From Bacteroides intestinalis (lineage in GTDB: Bacteria; Bacteroidota; Bacteroidia; Bacteroidales; Bacteroidaceae), in the NCBI RefSeq assembly GCF_902364365.1, contig NZ_CABJDN010000007.1:124001-188000 (forward strand): a stretch of DNA of 64,000 nt, in the 5' to 3' direction. The notes beneath the pieces are model-generated. The model had not been told where the DNA came from. It did not search any database and saw only the letters and a program-made list of their open reading frames with translations. This document shows positions 46,156 to 56,036 of the stretch, piece after piece; position 1 is the first letter of the stretch, and the number at the start of each line of letters is the position of its first letter. The translations under genes and the position numbers were made by a program.

Positions 46156-46800
46156 TCACAGAGAAGAAATATATTGAATTAACTGGATAATCCCCTCGTT
46201 ATCATTCTTCAACTTATTCTTTTTCTGAAAATTCATGATTTCTTTCTTTCGTTCAGGGAATATTTTTATAACTTCTTTTATTCTCCTAAAACGCTCACGT
46301 TTTCCATTTATTTCTATGGTGTATATAGTATATGGTTCCACTTTATAATTTTCTGGTAATTTCAACTGATACATTTCTCCACCCGTATTAAGAGAGGAAA
46401 TATTATCAATAGCCGTTGTAGAAGAACTACCATAACCAATATTTTGAGCACCAATACTCAAACGACAGTGATAGGATGCATACAAAGGATACTTTCCTGA
46501 CAATAAAACTTCTTCAAAACTATTTCCTGAAGGAATAAAACTCCTCTTTTCAAAATAGATAGTATCAATTTGGTCAATAGGATGAAGAGCCATTTTCTTA
46601 CCGTCAGAACCAGGATAGATCATTTCTTCAGTTGCCTTGTTATAATTCAACTCTACTTTGTTAACTTTCTTGTTTTTATAAACAATCTGCCCTTCTTGAT
46701 ATTCGGGAAAAACAAAATGTTTACCATTTTGCCCCCAAACAAAAGTAGTGCTTACAAAGCAGCAGCACAATACAATTATCTTATTAGAAATAGACGCCAT
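46156..46800 (-). CDS. Hypothetical exported protein
   Basis: A 214-residue protein with a signal peptide (MASISNKIIVLCCCFVSTTFVWG) and no family I recognise. It is rich in Lys, Tyr and Glu, and has a middle part likely to be beta-stranded (YPLYASYHCRLSIGAQNIGY) and a charged helical C-terminus. It begins 7 bp after the M6 protease, so it is in the same operon and might be a partner or inhibitor of that protease. No function is claimed. Confidence 0.6.
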   Translation of the reverse strand: MASISNKIIVLCCCFVSTTFVWGQNGKHFVFPEYQEGQIVYKNKKVNKVELNYNKATEEMIYPGSDGKKMALHPIDQIDTIYFEKRSFIPSGNSFEEVLLSGKYPLYASYHCRLSIGAQNIGYGSSSTTAIDNISSLNTGGEMYQLKLPENYKVEPYTIYTIEINGKRERFRRIKEVIKIFPERKKEIMNFQKKNKLKNDNEGIIQLIQYISSL

Positions 46801-46807
46801 ACTATTA

Positions 46808-48598
46808 TTATTTTAAAATGATTTTTTGTTGATACGTCGTATCATTAGCTAAAGTAACAGAAACAATATAGACTCCAGAAGAAAGCTGTTGCAATGATAT
46901 TGGTTGAGTTATATTATCCCATTTCATAACACCTCTTCCAGAGAGGTCTGTAATAACGATATCCTTAATTAACTCATTGGAATGAATTATTAACGTTTTG
47001 CTTTCCAGATATATTTTGAAAGAACTTGTTTCTTGTTCTGATTCAACACCTGTAGTAGTGATATTAATATCAAAACTAAGTTTATCATTCTCAACAACTA
47101 AGTTTGTGATACGTAATCCTCCATCACTATCATCAGATAAGAAAGGTTTCGGATAAGTTTTATCCGTCATAACTGCTCCAGCGTTTGTTTGATAAGCAGC
47201 TTCATCTAGAAAACCATTTTCAACTAAGGAACCATAAGGGCGATAGATATAGACCTCATCAGGAGGACCATTCCGGTTACCATTAGATACAGTTGTATTG
47301 ATTCTATAAATTAATAAACCGGATCTTGGAATGTTCTTTTCGTATTTTCCTTCTTTCTTTCTATATTCCAAAACATAGTATTCATTCGCATTGGATGAAT
47401 TTATTTTGTAACAAGAGTTATCTGGGCCTTGAGAAAGGGGAACCAATGAATATCTACCAGTGGTTGTAATTTCCGGAATTTCAGTAATCCAACTTTTACC
47501 TGCATACATCCACTTCATGTAGGCTCCCATATGGCACCAGCCACTATTCATTAAATCCCAAGCACCAACAGGGTCTAGACTTTTACTTTCTTCACTATAA
47601 TGATATAAGTCCGGAGCCCCTAAGGCATGAAACATTTCATGGCAGAGGGTATTAACGGTTACTTGGTTTTCCGGTTGAAAAACATAATCCATTACACGCT
47701 TGCCATGTATATAGCATTCTTTTGTATAAAGCGACCAACGATGTGCCCATAATAGATCACTCCATCCGTCACTATTTCCCTGAATAACAAAACAGATATT
47801 ATCAACATATCCGTCATTATCATTATCTATTTCATCTGGAGTAAACTCTTGTTCAATAATACTTCTCATTGCATCAACTGCATTCTGAACAAGATTATGT
47901 TCTCTCATTGTAGACTCTTCACTAGTTTTATATCCATCCGGATTAGTCGTTGCATTATAAGCCCGGTAGAAACCTCTGTTATGAAAATCTACATATCCTA
48001 CATTATTAGCTTCTAAATCAGCATGTGGAAAGAAATGAGACTGGATAGTCAAATTATCATAAGAAACTTCTAAGTAATAATCTTTAAGAGAACCTGTAGA
48101 AGAGGTAGTACTGTTAAAACGACTGTCGTATACACTTCTCTTTTTTGAGAAAGTAGTAGCATCCTGAAAAGATATAAATATTACAATATTATTCAGAGGC
48201 TTTTTATGAGAAGCGTATTGAGGTTGAAACATTCCCCTTGTCCGTGATAAAGGTTGCAAACGTTCACGACGAACATCATATTTTTCTTTGGAAATTTTCA
48301 ACCAAGGTTTGAGCTCCGTATCAGTTATCGATGTTTTTCCTACTAAAAACGGTGAAGGAATCAATTCTCCCATATCATTTTTTTCAGCATAATAGCAGTA
48401 ACCATCTTCTCCTTGCAATACAGTATAACCATCTTTGTCATGCACCCAATGGTAAAACTCATCCCCTGAAGCGTATAGCGTTAATTGACTTCCATCAGGT
48501 TGAGTAACTGTTGTTTCAAGAAAGCTAAAAGGAGCAGCATACATCCAGCAGAAGATGTTGCACCAGAAACAAATCAAGAGTAATCTTTTCTTTATCAT
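46808..48598 (-). CDS. M6 family secreted metalloprotease
   Basis: A 596-residue protein of the immune-inhibitor-A-like M6 family. Signal peptide (MIKKRLLLICFWCNIFCWMY), a propeptide-like start (HKDGYTVLQGEDGYCYYAE), then the zinc site HEMFHALGAPD (near residue 318), followed by beta-rich segments and a C-terminal sorting-type domain (DIVITDLSGRGVMKW, ending YQQKIILK). I chose ATG 48598; an earlier in-frame start would be a TTG inside the terminator hairpin. It is preceded by a terminator, so it is probably expressed apart from cassette 2. Confidence 0.88.
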   Translation of the reverse strand: MIKKRLLLICFWCNIFCWMYAAPFSFLETTVTQPDGSQLTLYASGDEFYHWVHDKDGYTVLQGEDGYCYYAEKNDMGELIPSPFLVGKTSITDTELKPWLKISKEKYDVRRERLQPLSRTRGMFQPQYASHKKPLNNIVIFISFQDATTFSKKRSVYDSRFNSTTSSTGSLKDYYLEVSYDNLTIQSHFFPHADLEANNVGYVDFHNRGFYRAYNATTNPDGYKTSEESTMREHNLVQNAVDAMRSIIEQEFTPDEIDNDNDGYVDNICFVIQGNSDGWSDLLWAHRWSLYTKECYIHGKRVMDYVFQPENQVTVNTLCHEMFHALGAPDLYHYSEESKSLDPVGAWDLMNSGWCHMGAYMKWMYAGKSWITEIPEITTTGRYSLVPLSQGPDNSCYKINSSNANEYYVLEYRKKEGKYEKNIPRSGLLIYRINTTVSNGNRNGPPDEVYIYRPYGSLVENGFLDEAAYQTNAGAVMTDKTYPKPFLSDDSDGGLRITNLVVENDKLSFDINITTTGVESEQETSSFKIYLESKTLIIHSNELIKDIVITDLSGRGVMKWDNITQPISLQQLSSGVYIVSVTLANDTTYQQKIILK

Positions 48599-48614
48599 AT
48601 CATTGATTTTAAAC

Positions 48615-48651
48615 AAAATAAGGTCACCCTAACAATAGGTGACCTTATTTT
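48615..48651. terminator. Terminator between cassette 2 and the M6 protease
   Basis: Perfect 14-bp arms AAAATAAGGTCACC (48615-48628) and GGTGACCTTATTTT (48638-48651). In both directions the stem ends in a T-run. Confidence 0.75.
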
Positions 48652-48671
48652 AAATGACTATAGGGAAGGAT

Positions 48672-49556
48672 TTAATTTACTTTCGTAGATATAACGCCAT
48701 CCATTAGTAAGGTAAAGAAGCCACCAGATGCACCTGTGGTTGGATGAATTGCCTGGAATCCAAATCCATATTCAAATGTGATCACTCCATTATCAAAGAT
48801 TCCGACTAAAGCACCCATGGTATACAAGTCTTCGCCTTCTACGTGGGTAGCTCTGAAGTACCGATTCCATGCACCTGTAGGTTTAGGCATCGGACCTATG
48901 TATTGGTTATCTTTCATTGTAACTACAATTTCACCATCAACTTCTTCCACACTCATCTTCGCAAGAGTTCCATAACCAAAGTCTACATTCAACACGTTAG
49001 TATCTTCATCGGAAGCAGTAATTAAAGCCGGAACACTAACCGGAGTAACTTCATCGAAAGCAGAAATACCGGTCATATTATGGGTTCCGATTATAGCTGC
49101 CCATGGATGTTCATCATCGACAATCGTAACAAGAACACTATTCTGTGCAGATTCCAATAATTTAGGAGATGTTGCTGAGATTATAATTCTAAAAGTTTTC
49201 TTTCCGGTAAAAATATCATTATCTATCGGTCGTACAATTACATTTTGTATTCCACAACCATCTTCGAAAACTATTTCTTTGTTTTCAATAACAAAGTCAG
49301 TCCCTTCAATAGCTGGATTACTTTCTCCTTCAGAAGAAGCCGTAAGGGTTACTATTACCTTTCCACTGCCTTTAATCCCTGCTAAAGCAAGGGGAATTTC
49401 GAGCGGTTCGGTAGCATTCTCGTCTACAGAAGCTGTCGTAGTCGGAAAGCTTGCATTAGAGTCTGCCGCTCTGAACGATTGCGGTTCGTTATCATCGCAT
49501 GCGGCAAAAGCAAACAACAATCCGGCAGCCAATATTAAATATGTCAATTTTTTCAT
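48672..49556 (-). CDS. Calx-beta-like surface lipoprotein, cassette 2
   Basis: A 294-residue lipoprotein (lipobox AFAAC). The first half is a Calx-beta-like domain (about 40-150, with VIVTLTASSEGESNPAIEGTDF and VIVRPIDNDIFTGKKTFRI); the second half (about 155-294) is a beta-rich domain of unknown family. Lipoproteins of this layout frequently follow SusD and are thought to be surface ligand-binding proteins. It starts 19 bp after SusD and ends before a strong terminator. Confidence 0.75.
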   Translation of the reverse strand: MKKLTYLILAAGLLFAFAACDDNEPQSFRAADSNASFPTTTASVDENATEPLEIPLALAGIKGSGKVIVTLTASSEGESNPAIEGTDFVIENKEIVFEDGCGIQNVIVRPIDNDIFTGKKTFRIIISATSPKLLESAQNSVLVTIVDDEHPWAAIIGTHNMTGISAFDEVTPVSVPALITASDEDTNVLNVDFGYGTLAKMSVEEVDGEIVVTMKDNQYIGPMPKPTGAWNRYFRATHVEGEDLYTMGALVGIFDNGVITFEYGFGFQAIHPTTGASGGFFTLLMDGVISTKVN

Positions 49557-49575
49557 TTGTTTCCGTTTTTAGAAA

Positions 49576-51018
49576 TTAATACTTGTTTTGAACCATATTC
49601 TCATTAGCATCTATTTCACTTTGTGGAATAGGTAAGAGATAGTAAGGACTATCAGCTGATACTTCCTGAGCACCAGCGGGAGCACCAGTACCATCTGCTA
49701 GGAAACCTAAACCGTCACGTTCTACATCTTCATGTCTACGTTTCAGGTCAAAGAAGCGGTGCCCCTCAAATGCCAATTCTAAACGTCTTTGTAATTGGAT
49801 TGCTTTTTCCAGGCTCTCACCACTTTCATTACCTTCTTCATAATCTGAATAACGTTTTGAGCGTACAATATTCAAGTCTGCTAAAGCAGGAGCATATTGC
49901 TTCAAATTGTAATTAGCTTCTGCACGGGTCAAGTACATTTCGGCAGTACGTATAAGAGGAATATCAACCAGACCAGCAGAAGCACCACCATTAGCCCACT
50001 TCCATACCATATTACAATCACCACTTTCGCTGGTAACCATTTTGATAACAGAATTACGACAGTCAGTTGTTGAATACAGTTCTCTTAATCCGCAAGAAAC
50101 AGAATAATTACCTACATAACTGGTTGTAGCACCCTGTCCCCAGCTGTTACCAGGCAAAATTCCATCATCTGATTTAAGTGCTATGCGGAATAAGACTTCA
50201 GGAACTGCCATACTGGTAGTATATACTTTACTGAAACCTTGAGTATCTGCCATATCAGAACCATCACCTGCAATAGCCGCTGTTGCATTTGTTACAGCCA
50301 ATTGATTTTCACCCATCGTCAGATACACGCGCGCCAGGATAGCACAAACAGATTTCTTATTCAAGCGATAATTGATTTTAGTATTATAATCATCAGTCAT
50401 CAACCCTTTTGCTCTTTCCAAATCTTCCACCAGCCATGTATATACTTCTTTCACAGTATTACGTGCCGGAAAAGTGGTTTCCGTATCTTTTTTATAGGTA
50501 ACTCCTAAATCGCTATCAGAAGCTTGCTGATAGTTTCTACCATATAAACGTACCAAGTCAAAATGTATCATGCCACGTAAAGCAAGACATTCGGCCAGTA
50601 GGTTGGCAGCTAATTTTTTGTCTGCTTCAGCTGTTTCCATGCCATCCAGACGGGTAATAACTTCATTAGCACCTAAAATACCATTATAAGCAGCAGACCA
50701 CATTCCTGTCACTCCATATGTGTCGGCATAAAATTTAAAATCGGCAAACTCATTGTAAATCAAGCGTCCATCACGATTCAACGTTAGATTATCAGACATA
50801 ACATCCGGCACCATCAACATAAATTCTGTAGTATAAGATGCCGACCGAATTGATTCATATACACTATTGGTCGTATTATCAAAGTCTTGTATAGACTCTA
50901 GTGCATTGTCGCTATTTAGAGAATCATGAGGAGTGGTATCCAAGAAACCAGAACATCCGGTCAATGACAAACTAAAAAGAGCAACTGCTGGTATTATTGT
51001 TTTTTTAATTAATTTCAT
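49576..51018 (-). CDS. SusD/RagB family lipoprotein, cassette 2
   Basis: A 480-residue SusD/RagB protein: lipobox LTGC, SusD N-terminal region (GFLDTTPHDSLNS), TPR-like helices and the C-terminal RRLELAFEGHRFFDLKRRHED motif. It is the nutrient-binding lid of the neighbouring SusC. Thirty-one bases separate it from the SusC stop. Confidence 0.93.
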   Translation of the reverse strand: MKLIKKTIIPAVALFSLSLTGCSGFLDTTPHDSLNSDNALESIQDFDNTTNSVYESIRSASYTTEFMLMVPDVMSDNLTLNRDGRLIYNEFADFKFYADTYGVTGMWSAAYNGILGANEVITRLDGMETAEADKKLAANLLAECLALRGMIHFDLVRLYGRNYQQASDSDLGVTYKKDTETTFPARNTVKEVYTWLVEDLERAKGLMTDDYNTKINYRLNKKSVCAILARVYLTMGENQLAVTNATAAIAGDGSDMADTQGFSKVYTTSMAVPEVLFRIALKSDDGILPGNSWGQGATTSYVGNYSVSCGLRELYSTTDCRNSVIKMVTSESGDCNMVWKWANGGASAGLVDIPLIRTAEMYLTRAEANYNLKQYAPALADLNIVRSKRYSDYEEGNESGESLEKAIQLQRRLELAFEGHRFFDLKRRHEDVERDGLGFLADGTGAPAGAQEVSADSPYYLLPIPQSEIDANENMVQNKY

Positions 51019-51049
51019 ACGAGTGTCTTTTTTTGAAATTCATAAATAA

Positions 51050-53821
51050 TTAGAAACCTATTTCAATACCGAACATGATTGTTCTGGAAGCCGGGTAGCT
51101 AAAGTCAAGCACACCACCTGTGGCACCTGTACCTGTACCTGCTGGTGAATCACCTACCTCAGGGTCAAGTCCTTTAAATCCTGTTACAGTAAACAGATTC
51201 AAACCTTGTGCAAAAAGTCGCAACTTCTCTACATGGGCTACCTTAAGCCATTGTTTTGGGAAAGTATATGCCAAGGTCAAATTTCTCAAGCGCAAATAAG
51301 ATGCATCTTCCAAATATCTGGTAGACTGATAAGAGCTATTGTTTATGCTTTGTTTAGGTACATTGGTTATATCTCCCGGATTTTTCCATTGATCATACAG
51401 CATGCTTTTATCTTGATTGTTACCATACTGTGCTCCATCACTTTCCGTAAAGAAACGGATATGATTATAAATATAGTTTCCACCAGAGAAGTAGAAATCA
51501 GCGGCTAATTCCCATCCTTTATACGAAAGATTTGCACCGAATGAACCAAAATATTTCGGATCAGGAGTCTTACCATCCAAAACGACAGCGTCATTTGAAT
51601 TGTATGTATTGGTAATTTTACCATCTGCAGTATAATACAACGCATCACCATTAGCAGGATTTACTCCAGCCCAACGTACCATTTTGTAGATATTGATAGG
51701 ATAACCTTCTTTAATCAAGTTATTCCAACCAATAGAAATATCATTTCCTTTGTATAGCTTCTTGATTTCATTCTTATTTTGAGAAATCATTCCGTTTAAA
51801 GTTAGTTTCCAATCATTTGTTCTAATGAGGTCACCATTGATAGAAAATTCATATCCCTTATTCATTAATTCACCAACATTATCAATACGACTTGAAAAAC
51901 CTGAAGTCATAGACAAACGAGTTGAAAGTAATAAATCGGTTGTTTTACGTTGATAAACATCAAATGTAACGTTTAAGCGTGAGTCGAACAAAGATGCATC
52001 CAAACCCACAGATGCTTGCATACTCTTTTCCCAAGACAGATTAGGATTCGGTAAGCGCGCAGGATAAGCAGTTGATGCACCATTATAGCTACCATAACCA
52101 TATACTCCTTGTGCCGCATAATCACCAATATTATTATTACCACTGGTACCTACACTACCACGTACTTTCAAACGAGTAAGCCAGCTTACATCTTGCAAGA
52201 ATGATTCACGTTCCATGTTCCAACCTAAACCTACAGCCCAGAACATACCATATTGGTTATCTGCTCCAAAGCGTGAAGAACCGTCCCAACGAATAGCTGC
52301 ATCAATAATGTATTTACTGTCATAAGTATAACCAGCTGTTGCCAAATACGAAAGCATTCTCCAGTCAGTGGTATTTCCAGCCACATCTTTATCTGTAGCT
52401 CCAACGGAAATTGCATCCAATTTGCCAGTAGCAAAGCCACTAACAGAGGCAGTTAATGTACGGTAATGACTGGATTGAGCCTCCATTGCAGCAGCGGCTT
52501 TTATAGCATGAACTTCATTAAAGGTTTTGTCATAACTCAACATATTCGTCCACACCCAAGTAGAGCGTTGCTGGATACGGTCGTTGCGATATCCATAAGG
52601 CGAACCTAAAATCTGTGATAACTGAGATTCGGGCTTATTAAATTGGTAGTTTTGATATTGGGTAAAGTCTATACCCGCTACCGTTGTATATTTGAGTTGA
52701 TCCCAAATTCTCCATTCCAAATTGAAAGCTGCAATAATTTTAAGTTTACTTAAGCTTGAAGGATTATTAGCAATATTCTCGAAGATATTAATTTGATTAC
52801 CAGCAACTTTCATATCAGTATTGTAGCTACCATCTTCGTTATAAGGAGCATCATAAGGATTAGCATTAAATATATAGTTGAACGGATTTAAAGCATTACG
52901 GTCTGTTCTCAATAAACCTTCCTTGGAAATACCAGCAGAAGAATTAAAGCCAATTTTCACCACATCTTTAATCTTATGCTCAAGATTAGCACGCAATGTA
53001 CTTCTTCTAAGATAAGAACCGGGTACTATAGCATCCTGATCAAAATATTGACCTGACAAATAGAAACGAGTTGCATCAGTACCTCCTGCCACATTCAATT
53101 CATAAGATTGTGTAGTACCAGTACGGAAAATTTCATCAGCCCAGTTTGTGTTCTGAACAGCAGCAATTTCAGCATCAGTCATTGCTCCACCATTAGCTCC
53201 ACCAGATGAACCGCGGCCAATACCTAGCTGACGTTCATAAGTAAGTTTTTCTTGTGCGTTCATCATTGTAAAATCACTATCAGATAAAGTTCTGGTGGAA
53301 ATTCCAAAGATGGCTTTTAAGTCAATTGTAGTTTTACCACTTTGACCTTTCTTGGTTGTGATAAGAATAACACCATTAGAACCCCTGGAACCGTATATCG
53401 CGGTTGCAGATGCGTCCTTCAATACAGACATATATTCAATATCATTCGAGTTTAGTGCTGCAAAATCTGCAGAAGAAACAGGTACACCATCGATTACGAA
53501 TAGTGGATCACTACCGGCCGAGATAGAACTTGTACCACGAATCTTAATATTAGCACTGGCACCTGGACGTCCAGTTGCAGCAGTTACTTGCACACCTGCT
53601 GCTTTACCTTGCAATGCCTGGTCTACACTATTTACCGGTACTTTGGATAACTGATCAGCTTTTACTATTTCAACAGAACCGGTCAATGAGCTCTTTTTTG
53701 CAGCACCATAAGCCACTACTACTACTTCATCAAGCATAGCAGCATCTGCCTTAAGCACGATCTTTAGATTGTGTTTAATTGCCACTTCTTGTGTCTGCAT
53801 ACCAATATACGAAACCTGCAA
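51050..53821 (-). CDS. SusC/RagA family TonB-linked importer, 5'-truncated, cassette 2
   Basis: About 923 residues: end of the carboxypeptidase-like domain (SYIGMQTQEV), TonB-box region (VVVVAYGAAKKSSLTG), plug (INIKIRGTSSISAGSDPLFVIDG in variant form), and a full barrel ending in MFGIEIGF. The frame lacks signal peptide and first domain. Its coding homology starts at S-S-A-K-T-L-Q, and an in-frame TGA lies upstream at about 53860. No ATG is available. The break is at the same codon as in the other two SusC genes, so I read it as a silent cassette. Confidence 0.88.
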   Translation of the reverse strand: MQVSYIGMQTQEVAIKHNLKIVLKADAAMLDEVVVVAYGAAKKSSLTGSVEIVKADQLSKVPVNSVDQALQGKAAGVQVTAATGRPGASANIKIRGTSSISAGSDPLFVIDGVPVSSADFAALNSNDIEYMSVLKDASATAIYGSRGSNGVILITTKKGQSGKTTIDLKAIFGISTRTLSDSDFTMMNAQEKLTYERQLGIGRGSSGGANGGAMTDAEIAAVQNTNWADEIFRTGTTQSYELNVAGGTDATRFYLSGQYFDQDAIVPGSYLRRSTLRANLEHKIKDVVKIGFNSSAGISKEGLLRTDRNALNPFNYIFNANPYDAPYNEDGSYNTDMKVAGNQINIFENIANNPSSLSKLKIIAAFNLEWRIWDQLKYTTVAGIDFTQYQNYQFNKPESQLSQILGSPYGYRNDRIQQRSTWVWTNMLSYDKTFNEVHAIKAAAAMEAQSSHYRTLTASVSGFATGKLDAISVGATDKDVAGNTTDWRMLSYLATAGYTYDSKYIIDAAIRWDGSSRFGADNQYGMFWAVGLGWNMERESFLQDVSWLTRLKVRGSVGTSGNNNIGDYAAQGVYGYGSYNGASTAYPARLPNPNLSWEKSMQASVGLDASLFDSRLNVTFDVYQRKTTDLLLSTRLSMTSGFSSRIDNVGELMNKGYEFSINGDLIRTNDWKLTLNGMISQNKNEIKKLYKGNDISIGWNNLIKEGYPINIYKMVRWAGVNPANGDALYYTADGKITNTYNSNDAVVLDGKTPDPKYFGSFGANLSYKGWELAADFYFSGGNYIYNHIRFFTESDGAQYGNNQDKSMLYDQWKNPGDITNVPKQSINNSSYQSTRYLEDASYLRLRNLTLAYTFPKQWLKVAHVEKLRLFAQGLNLFTVTGFKGLDPEVGDSPAGTGTGATGGVLDFSYPASRTIMFGIEIGF

Positions 53822-53837
53822 AGTCTTCGCAGAACTA
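53813..53837 (-). repeat. Shared recombination-site-like sequence, cassette 2
   Basis: Core TGCGAAGACTTTGCA (minus strand, 53817-53831), identical to cassette 1. Identity to the others continues through TAGTTC on the upstream side (to 53837) and ends there. Confidence 0.7.
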
Positions 53838-54128
53838 CCACTAAAATAACATACTGTACATCAACGATATACATACTTGACAGGAACTATCTATTAGGAA
53901 GGTATATTTATATATTACGCTGATAATTAGATGTATATATATACATTCATTACATTCATGCTTAATAACGTTCTACCCAATATTGCTCTGTGATAAGATA
54001 TAACCAGTTGATAAACAAATGCATACCTATTGACAATTCTATTTCTGAAACATTTATAATTAGTCTCAAGTTGCTATATTGTTATTTTATGCAAGATAAT
54101 TTACTTATGTCTATAATATATCTATACA

Positions 54129-54169
54129 AAAATGCGAAGAACATCTTATAAAAGTATTCTTCGCATTTT
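54129..54169. terminator. 13-bp hairpin, likely terminator
   Basis: AAAATGCGAAGAA (54129-54141) is an exact inverted copy of 54157-54169. The A/T-rich ends make it usable in either direction. It may be the terminator of what stood upstream before the IS insertion. Confidence 0.6.
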
Positions 54170-54257
54170 ACGTATAGATTATTTATCAACAAAACAATCT
54201 TAAGATCAAAAAACTTACCTTTTTAAAAGTCTCAGATTTATCTTTATTACATATTCT

Positions 54258-54290
54258 CATTAGTATCCCGATTTTAATGGGACACTAATG
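54258..54290. repeat. IS-end-like palindrome (possible collapsed IS)
   Basis: CATTAGTATCCC and GGGACACTAATG are inverted copies (11 of 12) around GATTTTAAT. The left part matches the left edge of the IS element at 54429 (CAYTAGTATCCC) and the right part, ATTTTAATGGGACA followed by AATGAT two bases later, matches its right edge near 55737. Confidence 0.5.
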
Positions 54291-54433
54291 ATTGAATATG
54301 AAAACTTATATATCGCGCCCTCTATACACCAATAGAATAGAACCATTTATTGGAAAGGATTAATAAAAGTGATAATCGGTCAGTATAGAATAGGTAAGAA
54401 CTATATTCTTTTACAAATATCAGATATCACTAG

Positions 54434-55737
54434 TATCCCATTAAAACTGGGACAAATTAAAAATTAAATAAACTTGGCCCATTTGGTCCTAATCGTTCTT
54501 TGTCATTTTGAAATTTAGTTTTATCAAAGAGGTCTCTCAGATGAGTTTTATCAGTCAATGAGATACTCAATATTTGTAGCACTTCGTATGTACTTCTATC
54601 CAGTTTCATATCGTGTTGAATGATTGCCACCAAACAGTAAGTACATATTGCAGCATATATCTGTATTCGAACAGCGTTCTCTGTAGTACCCCAAAATCGT
54701 TTGATTTTAAGATGCTGCTTGAGCCATTTGAAAAACAGCTCTACCTGCCAGCGATTTTTATAAAGTTCGGCAACTTGAAGTGCAGATATATGCATCGCAT
54801 TGGTTATGAATATGAACTCTCTTTTTTGTTCTTCATCCCAATATTTAACCAGCCTAATTGGCTCTGGATAATATTGTTTAGGATAGAATCCAGTCAGAAG
54901 TACGCTTGCGTCTGAAAACACATTCTTAGGCAGCCTACGTTTCCATTTGATGGATTTGTACTGGAGATTTTTTTTGCTCTGACAACGAAGTAGGCTTCAA
55001 TCTGATGAATCTTATACAGCATCTTGAAGTTGTTGTAACCGCGGTCAAAGATGTAATAAGAGTCTGGTTCATAAGGAACTTCAATCATAACTTTAGAATC
55101 GTGTATGGATGCTTCCGTGATATGAAAGAATGCAGGAATCTGCGTTTCTACATCATATAATGTATGCACTTTGATACCACCTTTCTTCTTGCGGAATTTA
55201 GCCCACCAAAAGACTGAAAGGCACAGGTCAACAGTTGTCGAATCGAAGGCATAAACGTTACCGCCAAGTTTGAAAATATGATTAACACGCTTTTGTCGTG
55301 CTTCACCAACCAGGTAGTAAGAGTATTCTTCAAAGATATGATAGTCTCTATCTTGATTTGCTCGTGCCAGCGATGACTTTGATACGTTTTTGCCCATTCC
55401 TAAATGATAACATTTGGAATGATGGGCTTCAAGCGCAACTATTAAATCTCGCAGACTTTCACAATTAGAAAGTTGACCAAACATCAAAGCAAGTAGTTGA
55501 TTCCAGCAAGTGAAGTGCTTCACATATTTGTCGCCATCATACTTGCGTACAATATAGTTGAACTTATTCCTATCCAAGAATGACACTAGTTGAGCGAAAA
55601 CGTATTTATCTTTATGCATTTGCAAATCTCCTTTTAGAGAAGCAAAGGTGCAAATCGAAATCCGTTTAATCGAAAAACATCTGTAACTAACTAAATTTCA
55701 AATATTTCAAAGAACTATTTTAGATTTTAATGGGACA
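54434..55737 (-). mobile_element. IS4-family insertion sequence
   Basis: A 1304-bp element with one transposase, bounded by terminal inverted repeats TATCCCATTAAAA (54434-54446) and TTTTAATGGGACA (55725-55737), which match at 12 of 13 positions. No clear target duplication was found. It lies between the terminator of the cassette 3 operon and the spacer before cassette 2, so it interrupts no recognisable gene. The transposase is frameshifted, so the copy may be inactive. Confidence 0.8.
54457..55625 (-). pseudogene. IS4-family transposase, frameshifted
   Basis: Two overlapping frames together make one transposase of about 390 residues. The first (55625 leftwards) has the DUF4372 N-terminal domain and two catalytic Asp (VYAFDSTTVD and YYIFDRGYNNF). 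The second (to 54457) has the third acidic residue in an exact Y-2-R-3-E-6-K signature (YKNRWQVELFFKWLK). The frames meet at a run of eight A (minus strand, 54968-54975); a ninth A would join VVRAKK directly to NLQYKSIKWKRRLPKNVFS. This may be an inactivating deletion, or slippage or programmed frameshifting at the A-run could still make full-length protein. Confidence 0.8.
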
Positions 55738-56036
55738 GCAATGATCAGATATAATAAAAGAAAAGATATCGGAAGCGAATATTATTTTTATAGACAAAGA
55801 GCTAGTAGGCTTTGCAGACATCAAGAACTATATAGACCTTTATCAGTACATCACTATGGCTCCCCTGTTATTGGCTCCCCACTATTAGGGCTCATTCGGG
55901 ACTTATACTCCTATAGCGTACGCTCATGTTGGATGTACTAAAAAAGAAGGCACCTCCACAGGCACCTTCTTAAAAACACTTTAATTAAAAACACTTTGGG
56001 TAACATACCCAAGTATACTTTATAAGGTAGAAGTCT
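55738..56036. other. Spacer between IS and cassette 3
   Basis: About 200 bp of plain sequence, with a 66-codon plus-strand frame at 55741-55941 that starts at the IS edge and resembles nothing I know. A minus-strand terminator follows at 55938-55971. Confidence 0.4.
55938..55971 (-). terminator. Terminator of the cassette 3 operon
   Basis: In minus-strand sense AAGAAGG and CCTTCTT frame a stem extended by two G-U pairs and CCT/AGG, followed by TTTTTT. It lies about 65 bp after the stop of the DUF4302 gene. Confidence 0.7.

Larger units (their letters stand above)
53838..54433. other. AT-rich spacer with terminator and IS-end remnant
   Basis: No gene seen. It contains a 13-bp hairpin (54129-54169) and a short IS-end-like palindrome (54258-54290), described separately. 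It is unlike the spacers before cassettes 1 and 3. Confidence 0.5.

Noticed and set aside
55741..55941. 66-codon plus-strand frame after the IS
   Set aside because: It begins at the IS edge, has no recognisable family and no conserved look in any frame. It is kept only as spacer.
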